Origin: Planctomycetaceae bacterium
GTDB lineage: Bacteria > Planctomycetota > Planctomycetia > Pirellulales > Pirellulaceae
NCBI GenBank assembly: GCA_005778405.1
Contig: SXOA01000175.1
Location: 1 to 37,041 of the forward strand
Direction of reading: 5' to 3'
Length of the DNA: 37,041 nt
Of the stretch, positions 13,979-22,916 are shown one piece after another (the first letter of the stretch is position 1; each line of letters opens with the position of its first letter). A model generated the notes under the pieces. That model was not told where the DNA came from. It saw only the letters and a program-made list of their open reading frames with translations, and ran no database searches. Both the position numbers and the translations under genes were made by a program.

Positions 13979-16090
13979 ATGACCCCTCTTATCCGCTCGA
14001 CTGTATTATTCTCTTGCGCCTCGCTGGCCGCTGTGCTGGCGCTTTCCATCTCGCTCTCCAACCTGGCGGCTCAGGATGTTGGCCTCCCACCCCCGGGAGT
14101 TGCCCCGGCTCCCACGCCGGAGGGTATGGAGGTACTTACGCGTGGCATCGTTCACGAAGCGTTCGCCGAAGTGGTGACCGATCCCAAGCCGGGACTGGTC
14201 GTCAGCAAGCGTCCGCCGGAAGCGATTGAGGAAGTCCCGCCGGAGTTCAAGCCCGAGGACGAAGGGGTGATTTGGATCACCGGTTACTGGGCCTGGGATG
14301 ACGAACGGGATGACTTTTTCTGGCAGAGCGGCGTGTGGCGCGTGCCACCTCCGGGAATGCGGTGGGTAGCCGGTTATTGGAACGAAGCTGCCGGCGGCTT
14401 TCAGTGGGTGAGCGGCTTCTGGGTCTCCATCGAGACCGATGAAATCCGTTACTACACCGTGCCCCCGGCTTCGCTAGAAGCAGGTCCGACCGGCCCATCC
14501 CCCGGCGACGAATATTTCTGGGCGACCGGCTCATGGAATTACCATGACACAGGCTATCGCTGGCAGCCTGGTTACTGGGCTCCTTACCAGGAAAACTGGG
14601 TCTGGATTTCCGCACGCTATGTCTGGACGCCAGCCGGCTGTGTATTCTTGCCGGGTCGCTGGGATCATCGACTGACACGCCGCGGTTGCTTGTTCGCGCC
14701 GGTCTATTTCACGCAGCCGATCTACACGCGGCCGAATTACGTCTATCGTCCCTGGTGTGCGCTCAACACGCCGAACCTGTTCGTGCACCTATGGGTTCGC
14801 CCCAATTATGGCCACTTTTATTTCGGCAATTACTACGGCGCGAATTGGGGTAGCTGGGGCGTCACTCCATGGTGCCAGTACCGGCCGTATCGCAACTGCT
14901 ATGACCCGGTCCTGACTCAGTTGCAATGCCACTACCGGCAGAGCGGCGTCAATTACATCGGCCGGCTGGACGGCTGGCACAACCACTATGCGAGCCATGT
15001 TGGCAATCGTCCGCCGCGGACATGGAACGAGCAGGTCCGGGTTGTGAACAACATCAACATCAATAACACGAACATCACCAACATCAAGCAAAACCTGCTG
15101 GCGGTGAACCTGCAGGATGCCTCCAAACGCAACGATCTGACCATGAAGTTCACCCGTCTCGACGACCACATGCAGAAACAGGCGGACAACTTCGCCAAGG
15201 AAACTCGCGACGTTCGCAAGCAGAGGATTTCCGTCGAACGGCCGGCGGGACTTGCCAAGCTTCCCACGGAACTTACCAAGGGGAATGACGGAGGCAAGAA
15301 TGGTGGCAACAAGCCAGGCGTCATCGACCTGGGCCAGCGCGGTCCGCGCCAAGGCAACAACGAACAGGTACGGATGAAGCTGCCGACGACGATCGTGGCG
15401 GACGCCGTCAAGCAGAATGAAAAACATGCCCCGCCGAAGCTCAATCGGCCCGACCTCTCCAAAACGCGAGTTGAGCTTCCCAGTGAGCTGAACAAGAATC
15501 GCGATGATGGTCGCGGCACGTTCACTAGTCCCAGGCCCAAGGGAGGCGTAGTGCCGCCGAAGGTGGAAGTGCCGATCGACGATAGCAAGAATCGCGACGA
15601 TGGCCGTGGCACGTTCAGCGGTTCCAGGCCCAAGGGAGGAATCTCGCCCCCCAAGGTAGAATTGCCCAGTGACCCGCCGAGGACCAAGCAGCCGCGGCCC
15701 ATGCCGAAGTTGGAAACGCCCAACTTGCAGCCGAAGGAATCGTCGAACCCCGAGCCAAAAGTGGGACTCCCAAGGCCGCCGAAGGTGGAAGTCCCCCTGC
15801 CGAAGCCGAACAAGGAGAACCCAATCCGGCAGCCGCGGGTCGAATCGCCCCGCCCCCAGCCGAGGTTAGAGGTACCGCAGCCGAAGGTTGAAGCGCCACG
15901 GTCCAAAGTGGAGACGCCGCGCGAGCGGCCGCAGATCAAGCTCGATATTCCCAAGCCGGCCGCCAGAATGGACCCGGCTCCGCGAAATCAACCAACTCCG
16001 CGCGTGCAGTCGCCCAAGCCAGACGGTCCCAAACCCGAGCCTCGGCGGGGAGGTGAGAATCAGCCGCGCGGGCGGAATCGGAAAGAATAA
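13979..16090 (+). CDS. Secreted W-rich WxxGxW-repeat protein with Pro/Lys tail
   Basis: A 703-aa exported protein. AGGGAG lies 6 nt upstream of ATG 13979, and a signal peptide spans about 1-32. Residues about 85-250 carry repeated GYW/GxW units (WITGYWAWDDERDDFFWQSGVW, WVAGYWNEAAGGFQWVSGFW, WATGSWNYHDTGYRWQPGYW), matching the YXWQPGYW repeat family. A Tyr/Trp/Asn-rich region follows, then an Asn linker (VNNININNTNITNIKQN) and a charged helical piece. The tail of about 300 residues is Pro/Lys/Arg-rich and low in complexity, including a 31-residue tandem repeat (DNA period 93 nt, from 15493 and 15586). It is likely an envelope or matrix structural protein; no enzymatic motif is seen. Confidence 0.85.
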   Translation: MTPLIRSTVLFSCASLAAVLALSISLSNLAAQDVGLPPPGVAPAPTPEGMEVLTRGIVHEAFAEVVTDPKPGLVVSKRPPEAIEEVPPEFKPEDEGVIWITGYWAWDDERDDFFWQSGVWRVPPPGMRWVAGYWNEAAGGFQWVSGFWVSIETDEIRYYTVPPASLEAGPTGPSPGDEYFWATGSWNYHDTGYRWQPGYWAPYQENWVWISARYVWTPAGCVFLPGRWDHRLTRRGCLFAPVYFTQPIYTRPNYVYRPWCALNTPNLFVHLWVRPNYGHFYFGNYYGANWGSWGVTPWCQYRPYRNCYDPVLTQLQCHYRQSGVNYIGRLDGWHNHYASHVGNRPPRTWNEQVRVVNNININNTNITNIKQNLLAVNLQDASKRNDLTMKFTRLDDHMQKQADNFAKETRDVRKQRISVERPAGLAKLPTELTKGNDGGKNGGNKPGVIDLGQRGPRQGNNEQVRMKLPTTIVADAVKQNEKHAPPKLNRPDLSKTRVELPSELNKNRDDGRGTFTSPRPKGGVVPPKVEVPIDDSKNRDDGRGTFSGSRPKGGISPPKVELPSDPPRTKQPRPMPKLETPNLQPKESSNPEPKVGLPRPPKVEVPLPKPNKENPIRQPRVESPRPQPRLEVPQPKVEAPRSKVETPRERPQIKLDIPKPAARMDPAPRNQPTPRVQSPKPDGPKPEPRRGGENQPRGRNRKE
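15493..15655 (+). repeat. 93-bp in-frame tandem duplication
   Basis: Two diverged copies of a 93-bp unit start at 15493 and 15586, encoding KNRDDGRGTFTSPRPKGGVV and KNRDDGRGTFSGSRPKGGIS followed by PPKVE. Many differences are at third codon positions (GCGATGATGG against GCGACGATGG), which points to an old duplication kept under protein-level selection. Confidence 0.8.
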
Positions 16091-16103
16091 CGGCTCCAAG
16101 GAA

Positions 16104-16167
16104 AGCACGAAATCCGAAACGAAAGTCAAGGTATGAGCATTGTTTCGAGTTTCGTGCTTCGGATTTC
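16104..16167. repeat. Inverted repeat of AGCACGAAATCCGAA type
   Basis: AGCACGAAATCCGAAACGAAA at 16104-16124 and, in the opposite sense, TTTCGTGCTTCGGATTTC at 16150-16167 form an imperfect stem between two convergent genes. The right arm overlaps the stop codon of the phosphoesterase. This resembles a dispersed element that I recall from planctomycete intergenic regions. It may end transcription from both sides. Confidence 0.6.
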
Positions 16168-16648
16168 AGATCGGCACAATGGTCGCTTCCATCGTCTCTA
16201 GTTCCACGACCGCGATGGTATGCGGAGTGGCCCTGTAAAGTGCCCCCGGATTGAGGACCAAGGTTTTCCCTTCGCGATGCTGCTCGGCCTCGTGCGTATG
16301 GCCGTAACAGACCAGGTCAAAGCTACCGCTCTGGATGGTCTGGCGAAAGAGACGAGCGTCGTCGCTGTGAATCAGGGCGATGCGGCGGCCGGCCAGCGTG
16401 ATGTCTCCGAAACGGTTGTGGCAGAGCAGCCCCGCCGCCCCGATGGCCCTGCTCAGCGGCCCAACATCCGGATCGCAGTTGCCGAAGACAAAATGCGTTC
16501 TCCAGTGGACGAAGTGCCGCGGAATTTCCGTCGAGCCGATGTCGCCGCAGTGCAGGACTTCATCCACGTCCAGACTCTCCAGCATCCGCACCGCATCCCG
16601 AGTGTTCTCGACGTGACCGTGCGTATCGCTGACAACCCCCAATCGCAT
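16166..16648 (-). CDS. YfcE/MJ0936-type metallophosphoesterase
   Basis: A 160-aa single-domain calcineurin-like phosphoesterase. Metal-binding motifs are complete: D8-x-H10 (VVSDTHGH), G35-D36 (HCGDIGS), G56-N57-C58-D59, H94 (ALIHSDD) and G116-H117-T118-H119. LNPGALYR is the usual family ending. The start is ATG 16648, because AAAGGAG lies 7 nt upstream and the family begins MRLGVVSDTHG; the longer frame to 16684 adds unrelated residues. Relatives hydrolyse phosphodiesters in vitro, and the physiological substrate is usually unknown. It is convergent with the W-rich gene and shows no operon partner. Confidence 0.93.
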   Translation of the reverse strand: MRLGVVSDTHGHVENTRDAVRMLESLDVDEVLHCGDIGSTEIPRHFVHWRTHFVFGNCDPDVGPLSRAIGAAGLLCHNRFGDITLAGRRIALIHSDDARLFRQTIQSGSFDLVCYGHTHEAEQHREGKTLVLNPGALYRATPHTIAVVELETMEATIVPI

Positions 16649-16894
16649 AAAGGAACTCCTTTGGCTTTCCATGATACCCACCAAACGATTTCTTGGGAGT
16701 TATGGTGCTCATCGCCGTTGAAGCAGTCGTTTGACCGATAAGCAAAGTCGTAAAGCTGGACATTTCCTCCCCCGTATGCTGTAATCAATCTGAGGTGGTG
16801 GTGCGTCTATAGCGCTCCGCGCCTCGATGCCCGGCGGCTGACCCGCTGCCGGCGTCCCTGCCTTGTTCCCTCCTACCATTTTCTCGCCGATACC

Positions 16895-19800
16895 ATGCGT
16901 TGTCTTCTTAATCTCTCCCTGCGCTCGACGGGCGCGGCGGCTGTTGGATTGTTCCTGATCGCGGCGGGCAGCTTTGCTTCCGCCGACGAAAAGAAGATCG
17001 ACTTCAGCCGCGATATCAGGCCGATTCTGTCCAACAACTGCTTCAAATGCCACGGCTTTGACGAGAAGCAGCGGCAAGGGGGGCTCCGGCTGGATGTGAA
17101 GGACGGCTTTGGGGCGAAGCTCGAGTCGGGGGCCATCGCCGTCGTCCCTGGCAAGCCGGACGAAAGCGAGTTGGTGAAGCGGATCCTGCACGCCGACCCC
17201 GCGGAGAAAATGCCGCCCGAGGCTAGTGGCAAGAAGCTGACACCGGAGCAGGCGGAGCTCATTAAGAAGTGGGTCGCGCAGGGGGGCGAGTACAAGACAC
17301 ATTGGTCTTTCATCCCGCCCGTGCATGGTGCTCCTCCAGAAGTGACCGCGAAGGAAGCAGTAAGAAACCCCATCGATAACTTTGTGCTCGCCCGTTTGCA
17401 GAGCGAAGGACTGAAACATTCCGCTCCGGCCGACAAAGTCACGCTCATCCGCCGCGTCACCTACGATCTCACCGGCCTGCCGCCGACGCCTGCAGAAGTG
17501 GACGCATTTCTCGCGGACAACACCCCCGAAGCCTACGAAAAGGTCGTCGACCGCTTGCTGAAGTCCCCCCGCTACGGCGAGCACATGTCTCGCTACTGGC
17601 TGGACGCGGTCCGCTACGGGGATACGCATGGCCTGCACTTCGACAACGAGCGGTCCCTCTGGCCGTATCGCGATTGGGTGATCAAGGCCTTCAACGACAA
17701 CAAGCCGTTTGACCAATTCACCACAGAGCAGGTCGCCGGCGACCTGCTGCCGGGGTCCACGCTGGAGCAGAAGATCGCCAGCGGGTTCAATCGCTGCAAT
17801 GTCAGCACGAGCGAGGGGGGCTCCATCAATGAAGAAGTGCTGGTTCGCTACGCGACGGATCGGACCGAGACTCTCTCCACCATCTTCCTCGGGCTGACCA
17901 TGGGATGCACGGTCTGTCACGACCACAAGTTCGACCCGTTGACGCAGAAGGAATTCTATTCCCTCTACGCTTTCTACAACTCCGCCGCCGATGCCGCGAT
18001 GGACGGAAACGCCCTTTCGCCTCCGCCGATCATGAAGCTGAAGTCGTCGGAGCATGAGGCCCAGTTCAAGGCTTTCGACGACGAAATCGCCAGGGTCAAC
18101 GAGCAGACGGCTGCCGAGCTGGCCAAGATTGTTTACGTCGACCCGAACCCTTACGCCCCGCCGACTTCCCCCGAGCCGCAGGAGTTCGTCTGGATTGATG
18201 ACGACGCACTCGCCGGGGCGAAATTAGAAGGGGATTCCCCCTGGGAGTTCATCACCAAGGAACAGGGGCCGGTCTTCAGCGGCAGCAAGGCGACAAAACG
18301 CAAAGCAGCTGCCACGAGCCAGCACTTCTTCACCGGGGCGACGAAGACCCTCAAAGTCGGCGGCGGCGACAAGCTGTTTGCCTATGTCTATCTCGATCCG
18401 GCTGATTTGCCCAAGACCGTGATGCTGCAATGGAACGATGGGGCTTGGGAACACCGGGCTTTTTGGGGTGAAGACGCGATTGCCTTCGGCTCCGGCGACA
18501 CCGTCGGCCACCGCAAAATGGGTCCGCTTCCCAAAGCCGGCGAATGGGTTCGTCTGGAAGTCGATGCGGCTCACGTCGGGCTGAACGCGGGCGCTGTGCT
18601 GAACGGGTTGGCATTCTCACAATCGGGCGGAACAGTTTATTGGGACAAGGCCGGAATCATCAGCAAGACGCCCCAGGATGGTCAGGCATTTGAGTCCCAA
18701 GCGGCTTGGGAGTCGTTTGAAAAAGTCCTGGAGAAATCGAGCGTGCCGCAGAACGTGCGGGACGCCATCAAGATTGAAGTCGCCAAGCGGGATGACAACC
18801 AGAAGAAGGTCATCCGCGACTACTTCTTGCAAAGCGTCTATCCCAAGACAAAACCGACGTTTGACACACTCCAAAAGCAACTCGCCGACATCAACAAAAA
18901 GAAGACGGATCTCGACAATGCCATTCCCACCTCGTTGGTCATGGCCGATATGCCGACGCCGCGGGAGACATTCCTGCTGATTCGCGGGGCCTATGACAAG
19001 AAGGGGGACAAGGTTTCCATCGGTGTTCCGGCCATCCTGCCGCCGCTGCCCAAAAACGCGCCCCCGAACCGGCTGGGGCTGGCGAAGTGGCTGACCGATC
19101 CGGGGCATCCGCTGATGGCGCGCGTGACTGTCAACCGTTTCTGGCAGCAGTATTTCGGCCAGGGGATTGTGAAGACCGCCGAGGATTTTGGTTCGCAGGG
19201 AAGTTGGCCGACGCATCCTGAATTGCTCGATTGGCTGGCCACCGAATTCATCCAAAGCGGCTGGAATGTGAAGCACATCCAGAAGCTGATTGTGATGAGC
19301 GGCACCTATCAGCAGTCGTCGCGCGTGCCGCCGGAGATGACGCAGCGCGACCCGACCAACGAACTTTTGGCCCGCGGCCCGCGGTTCCGGCTGGATGGGG
19401 AAGTGCTGCGGGATTCGGCTCTTTTCAGCAGCGGCTTGCTCGTCGAAAAGATGGGTGGCCGCGGCGTGCGGCCCTATCAGCCGGAAGGCATTTGGGAGGC
19501 GGTGAGCTTTCTGGGCAGCAGCACGCAGATTTTCAAGCAGGACGCCGGCGAAAGCATTTATCGCCGCAGCCTCTACACCTTCTGGAAGCGAACCGCTCCG
19601 CCGCCGTCTCTCACCACGTTCGACGCCCCCAGCCGCGAAGCCTGCGTCGTCCGCCGCGGCCGCACCAACACGCCGTTGCAAGCCCTGCTCTTGATGAACG
19701 ACAAGCAATACGTCGAAGCCGCCCGCAAGCTGGCGGAGCGGATGATGGCGGAAGGGGGCGCAACACCCGCCGAGCGCCTGACCTACGCCTTCCGCTGGTC

Positions 19801-20017
19801 CACCGCCCGCAAACCGACCGACCCCGAAGCAGCCGTGCTGCTCAAAATCTTCCAGACTCACTTGGCCGACTACCAGGCCGACAAGCCGGCCGCGGAGAAG
19901 TTGCTGGCTGTCGGGGATACCAAACGGAATGAGAAATTGGATGCCAGCGAACTAGCGGCTTACACGATGGTGGCCAATTTGATTTTGAATTTGGATGAGA
20001 CGGTGACGAAGGAATAG
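16895..20017 (+). CDS. PSCyt1-DUF1549-DUF1553 exported protein
   Basis: A full-length 1040-aa planctomycete protein. After a signal peptide (about 1-30) comes a PSCyt1 cytochrome-like domain with C49-F-K-C52-H53 and M106 in KMPPEASG as a possible distal heme ligand. DUF1549 begins at THWSFIPPV (about 135) and contains DLTGLPPTPAEVDAFL, YGEHMSRYWLDAVRYGDTHGLHFDNE and CTVCHDHKFDP (about 338-348). A beta-sandwich insert (about 425-600) and a helical spacer precede DUF1553 (about 690-985), with NRFWQQYFGQGIV, GTYQQSSR and DAPSREACVVRRGRTNTPLQALLLMND. No Shine-Dalgarno sequence is obvious. With the DUF1501 and Gfo genes downstream it forms the common three-gene cassette, probably for exported sugar or glycan catabolism. 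Confidence 0.95.
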   Translation: MRCLLNLSLRSTGAAAVGLFLIAAGSFASADEKKIDFSRDIRPILSNNCFKCHGFDEKQRQGGLRLDVKDGFGAKLESGAIAVVPGKPDESELVKRILHADPAEKMPPEASGKKLTPEQAELIKKWVAQGGEYKTHWSFIPPVHGAPPEVTAKEAVRNPIDNFVLARLQSEGLKHSAPADKVTLIRRVTYDLTGLPPTPAEVDAFLADNTPEAYEKVVDRLLKSPRYGEHMSRYWLDAVRYGDTHGLHFDNERSLWPYRDWVIKAFNDNKPFDQFTTEQVAGDLLPGSTLEQKIASGFNRCNVSTSEGGSINEEVLVRYATDRTETLSTIFLGLTMGCTVCHDHKFDPLTQKEFYSLYAFYNSAADAAMDGNALSPPPIMKLKSSEHEAQFKAFDDEIARVNEQTAAELAKIVYVDPNPYAPPTSPEPQEFVWIDDDALAGAKLEGDSPWEFITKEQGPVFSGSKATKRKAAATSQHFFTGATKTLKVGGGDKLFAYVYLDPADLPKTVMLQWNDGAWEHRAFWGEDAIAFGSGDTVGHRKMGPLPKAGEWVRLEVDAAHVGLNAGAVLNGLAFSQSGGTVYWDKAGIISKTPQDGQAFESQAAWESFEKVLEKSSVPQNVRDAIKIEVAKRDDNQKKVIRDYFLQSVYPKTKPTFDTLQKQLADINKKKTDLDNAIPTSLVMADMPTPRETFLLIRGAYDKKGDKVSIGVPAILPPLPKNAPPNRLGLAKWLTDPGHPLMARVTVNRFWQQYFGQGIVKTAEDFGSQGSWPTHPELLDWLATEFIQSGWNVKHIQKLIVMSGTYQQSSRVPPEMTQRDPTNELLARGPRFRLDGEVLRDSALFSSGLLVEKMGGRGVRPYQPEGIWEAVSFLGSSTQIFKQDAGESIYRRSLYTFWKRTAPPPSLTTFDAPSREACVVRRGRTNTPLQALLLMNDKQYVEAARKLAERMMAEGGATPAERLTYAFRWSTARKPTDPEAAVLLKIFQTHLADYQADKPAAEKLLAVGDTKRNEKLDASELAAYTMVANLILNLDETVTKE

Positions 20018-20020
20018 CTC

Positions 20021-20054
20021 GTAGCCACACGCGGCTCGCGTGTGAGCTTTTTTT
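20021..20054 (+). terminator. Repeat family A copy 2, acting as terminator
   Basis: CACACGCG (20026-20033), loop GCT, CGCGTGTG (20037-20044), AGC, then seven T (20048-20054). This gives an 8-bp perfect GC-rich stem followed by a T-run, a canonical intrinsic terminator, starting 9 nt after the PSCyt1-PSD1 stop. It is also a member of palindromic family A (GTAGCC...GAGCTT frame), with compensating changes in both arms relative to copies 1 and 4. Confidence 0.7.
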
Positions 20055-20076
20055 CCGAAAGACATCGCATCCACAA

Positions 20077-20105
20077 TAGCCGACAGGCGAGCCGCCTGTG
20101 GCTTC
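20077..20105. repeat. Palindromic repeat family A, copy 3 (inverted)
   Basis: Read on the minus strand this is GAAGCCACAGGCGGC-TCGCCTGTCGGCTA, an inverted member of family A placed 22 bp after copy 2, so the two copies face each other. Its end abuts the Shine-Dalgarno sequence of the DUF1501 gene (AGGAA, 20109-20113). Transcripts crossing both copies could pair the copies with one another. Confidence 0.7.
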
Positions 20106-20121
20106 GACAGGAATATCCAAT

Positions 20122-21603
20122 ATGAACCCCGTCCAAAACCACATGCTCTCCGAAACCCGCCGCTACTTCTTTGGCCGGATGGCCAAGGGTCTCGGTGCGG
20201 CAGCGCTGGGCTCGCTGCTCAATCCCAAACTGTTCGCAGCAGACTCTGCTTCAGCGAATCCAGCCGACGAAGCCCTGAAGAGCCTGGGGCAGATGCAGAT
20301 TCTGCACCACGCTCCCAAGGCCAAACGAGTGATCTGGCTGTTCATGGCGGATGCGCCGTCGCAGCTTGACCTGTGGGATTACAAGCCAAAGCTGCAGGAA
20401 TTCTACGACAAGGACTTGCCGGAGAGCGTTCGCCAGGGGCAGCGAATCACGACGATGACCTCGGGGCAGACCCGTTTCCCTTGTGCCCCGTCGGTCTTCA
20501 AGTTCAACCAGCACGGCAAGCACGGGGCCTGGATCAGCGAACTCATGCCCAACGTCGGCAGCATCGCGGACGACATCACGATTGTGAAGTCCGTCAACAC
20601 CGACGCCATCAATCACGATCCGGCCATCACCTTCATTCAGACAGGTAGCCAGATTCCCGGCCGGCCGAGCATGGGGGCCTGGACGAGCTATGGCATCGGC
20701 AGCGTGAACGAAAACCTGCCGGCGTTTGTCGTGCTTCATTCCCGCCTCCCCGCCGGCAGCAGCTCGCAAGCGCTCTTCTCCCGCCTCTGGGGGAGCGGAT
20801 TTCTGCCGACCAAGCATCAAGGGGTGGCGCTCCGTTCCTCCGGTGACCCCGTGCTCTTCCTATCTAACCCGCCGGGCGTCAATGAGAAGACCCGCCGCAC
20901 GATGCTCGACGGTCTGGCGGAACTGAATACCAAAAGGGCGGCGGAAGTCGGTGACCCGGAGATCAACACCCGCATCGCTCAGTACGAGATGGCCTTCCGC
21001 ATGCAGACCAGCGTGCCGGAACTCGCCGACATCTCCAAAGAGCCGCAGAGCACGCTCGACCTGTACGGCCCGCAGGTGAAGGATCCCGGCACGTTCGCTT
21101 ACAACTGCCTGCTTGCCCGCCGCCTGGCCGAGCGAGGCGTGCGGTTCACCCAGGTCTTTCTCCGCGGCTGGGACCATCACAACACACTGCCGTCGAACAT
21201 CAAGAAGCTGGCCCCCGAGTGCGACCAGCCGTCGGCCGGCCTCATCAAGGATCTCAAGCAGCGAGGGATGCTCGATGACACGCTCGTCATCTGGGGTGGC
21301 GAATTCGGCCGCACTGTCTATAGCCAGGGGACGCTCACCAAGGACAACTACGGCCGCGATCACCATCCCCGCAACTACACGATGTGGATGGCTGGCGGCG
21401 GCGTGAAAGCGGGACTCGTCCACGGCGAGACCGACGACTTCAGCTACAACATCACCGACAAACCGGTCCACGTCCACGACCTGAACGCCACCATCCTCCA
21501 CTGCCTGGGGGTCAACCACGAAAAGCTCACCTATGCCTTCCAGGGCCGCGACTTCCGGCTGACGGACGTGCATGGGAATGTGGTGAAGGATATACTCGTG
21601 TAG
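20122..21603 (+). CDS. DUF1501 protein, Tat-exported (second locus)
   Basis: A 493-aa DUF1501 protein. ATG 20122 has AGGAA 8 nt upstream; the GTG at 20098 lies in a repeat and is not preferred. The twin-arginine signal is [21 protein letters not shown] (about 13-33). Family blocks are [61 protein letters not shown] and [22 protein letters not shown]. In this copy MHGGPSH of the first locus reads MADAPSQ, so the subfamily differs. It forms a cassette with the upstream PSCyt1-PSD1 gene and the Gfo gene 27 nt downstream. Biochemical function is unproven; the fold is related to alkaline-phosphatase/sulfatase enzymes. Confidence 0.94.
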   Translation: MNPVQNHMLSETRRYFFGRMAKGLGAAALGSLLNPKLFAADSASANPADEALKSLGQMQILHHAPKAKRVIWLFMADAPSQLDLWDYKPKLQEFYDKDLPESVRQGQRITTMTSGQTRFPCAPSVFKFNQHGKHGAWISELMPNVGSIADDITIVKSVNTDAINHDPAITFIQTGSQIPGRPSMGAWTSYGIGSVNENLPAFVVLHSRLPAGSSSQALFSRLWGSGFLPTKHQGVALRSSGDPVLFLSNPPGVNEKTRRTMLDGLAELNTKRAAEVGDPEINTRIAQYEMAFRMQTSVPELADISKEPQSTLDLYGPQVKDPGTFAYNCLLARRLAERGVRFTQVFLRGWDHHNTLPSNIKKLAPECDQPSAGLIKDLKQRGMLDDTLVIWGGEFGRTVYSQGTLTKDNYGRDHHPRNYTMWMAGGGVKAGLVHGETDDFSYNITDKPVHVHDLNATILHCLGVNHEKLTYAFQGRDFRLTDVHGNVVKDILV

Positions 21604-21630
21604 CTTCCAACATTTCCCGTGAGCCATACG

Positions 21631-22896
21631 ATGAATACACCACTCTCTCGGCGGCGCTTCCTCCAAGCCTCCGCTGGCGCCTCCACTCTCTTCGCCGTGC
21701 CGTATTTTGTTCCGGCCCGGGCCTTCGGTGCCAATGAACGCATCATCACCGGCCACATCGGCGTTGGGCCGCAGGGGAAAGTGAATCTCAAGGCCCTGCT
21801 CAAGAACGCCGCGGCTGTGTGCGACGTGGATAAGAGCCGAGCGGCAGAAGCGGCGAAAATGGTGATGGACGGCGGGAATCAGTGCGAGGTTTTCGGCGAC
21901 TATCGCAAGTTGCTGGACCGCAAGGATATTGATGCCGTCGTCGTTTGCACGCCCGATCATTGGCACGCGCTGGCCACCATTCATGCCTGCCAGGCCGGCA
22001 AAGATGTCTACTGCGAGAAGCCCTTGTCACTCACCATCGCCGAAGGGCGCAAGATGGTCGAGGCGGCCCGGGCGAACAAGCGGGTCGTGCAGACCGGCTC
22101 GCAGCAGCGGAGCGATGCGAAGTTTCGGCAGGCGTGCGAGTACGTTCGCAATGGCCGCCTCGGAATGATCAAGGAAGTCCTGGTCGGCATTCCCGACCCG
22201 AACCATCCCAAGATGGCGGTCCCCGATTCCGATCCCCCGAGCGAACTCGACTACGAGATGTGGCTCGGCCCGGCTCCGCAGCGGCCGTACAACACCAACC
22301 GAGTCCATTACAACTTCCGCTTCTTCTGGGACTACAGCGGCGGCCAGATGACCAACTTCGGGGCCCACCACATCGACATCGCCCAGTGGGGGCTCGGCAT
22401 GGACACCTCCGGCCCCGTCTCCAGCGAAGGGACCGCCACCTACGTCCCCGATCGCTCGATCTGCGAAGTCACTCGCACCTGCCGCGTCACGCACACCTAC
22501 GCCAGCGGCGTGAAGATGGTCGTCGGCCAGGAGCAGAAGGACATTCGGGAAGGAGTGACCTTCATTGGCGACAAGGGGCGCCTCTGGGTCGCTCGTGGCA
22601 AGATTGAAAGCGACCCCGTGGACATCTTGAAGGTCCCACTCACGGACACCGATACCCGACTCTACGCCAGCGAAAACCACCACGCCGACTTTCTAAACTG
22701 CATCAAGTCCCGCAAGCCTCCCGTCGCCGACGTGGAAATCGGCCACCGCACCGCCACCATCTGCCACCTCGGCAACATAGCCCTCCGTCTCGGCCGCAAG
22801 CTCACCTGGGACCCCGCCACGGAGCAAATCACCGGCGACGCCGAAGCGGCTAAATGGCTCAGCCGGACGTATCGAGCGCCTTGGAAGCTGGGGTAA
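21631..22896 (+). CDS. Gfo/Idh/MocA-family oxidoreductase, Tat-exported
   Basis: A 421-aa NAD(P)-dependent oxidoreductase with a twin-arginine signal (SRRRFLQASAGAST, about residues 6-19). The Rossmann portion begins ERIITGHIGVGPQG and continues to VCDVDKSRA, DAVVVCTPDHWHA and the catalytic motif CEKPLSLT (E-K-P, near 129-131). The C-terminal domain includes YDYEMWLGPAPQRPYN-like sequence, NFRFFWDYSGGQMTNFGAHHIDIAQWGLG and the closing NIALRLGRKLTWDP. ATG 21631 is preferred over GTG 21619. Planctomycetes have many such exported paralogs, thought to need a periplasmic glucose-fructose-oxidoreductase-like bound cofactor. It probably acts on sugars released by the linked cassette. Confidence 0.95.
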   Translation: MNTPLSRRRFLQASAGASTLFAVPYFVPARAFGANERIITGHIGVGPQGKVNLKALLKNAAAVCDVDKSRAAEAAKMVMDGGNQCEVFGDYRKLLDRKDIDAVVVCTPDHWHALATIHACQAGKDVYCEKPLSLTIAEGRKMVEAARANKRVVQTGSQQRSDAKFRQACEYVRNGRLGMIKEVLVGIPDPNHPKMAVPDSDPPSELDYEMWLGPAPQRPYNTNRVHYNFRFFWDYSGGQMTNFGAHHIDIAQWGLGMDTSGPVSSEGTATYVPDRSICEVTRTCRVTHTYASGVKMVVGQEQKDIREGVTFIGDKGRLWVARGKIESDPVDILKVPLTDTDTRLYASENHHADFLNCIKSRKPPVADVEIGHRTATICHLGNIALRLGRKLTWDPATEQITGDAEAAKWLSRTYRAPWKLG

Positions 22897-22916
22897 TGCG
22901 TTTGCGCGCGAGCACG

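Noticed and set aside
16709..19861. Two long minus-strand frames (448 and 414 codons) opposite PSCyt1-PSD1
   Set aside because: The plus-strand frame carries all DUF1549/DUF1553 motifs; the antisense products have none.
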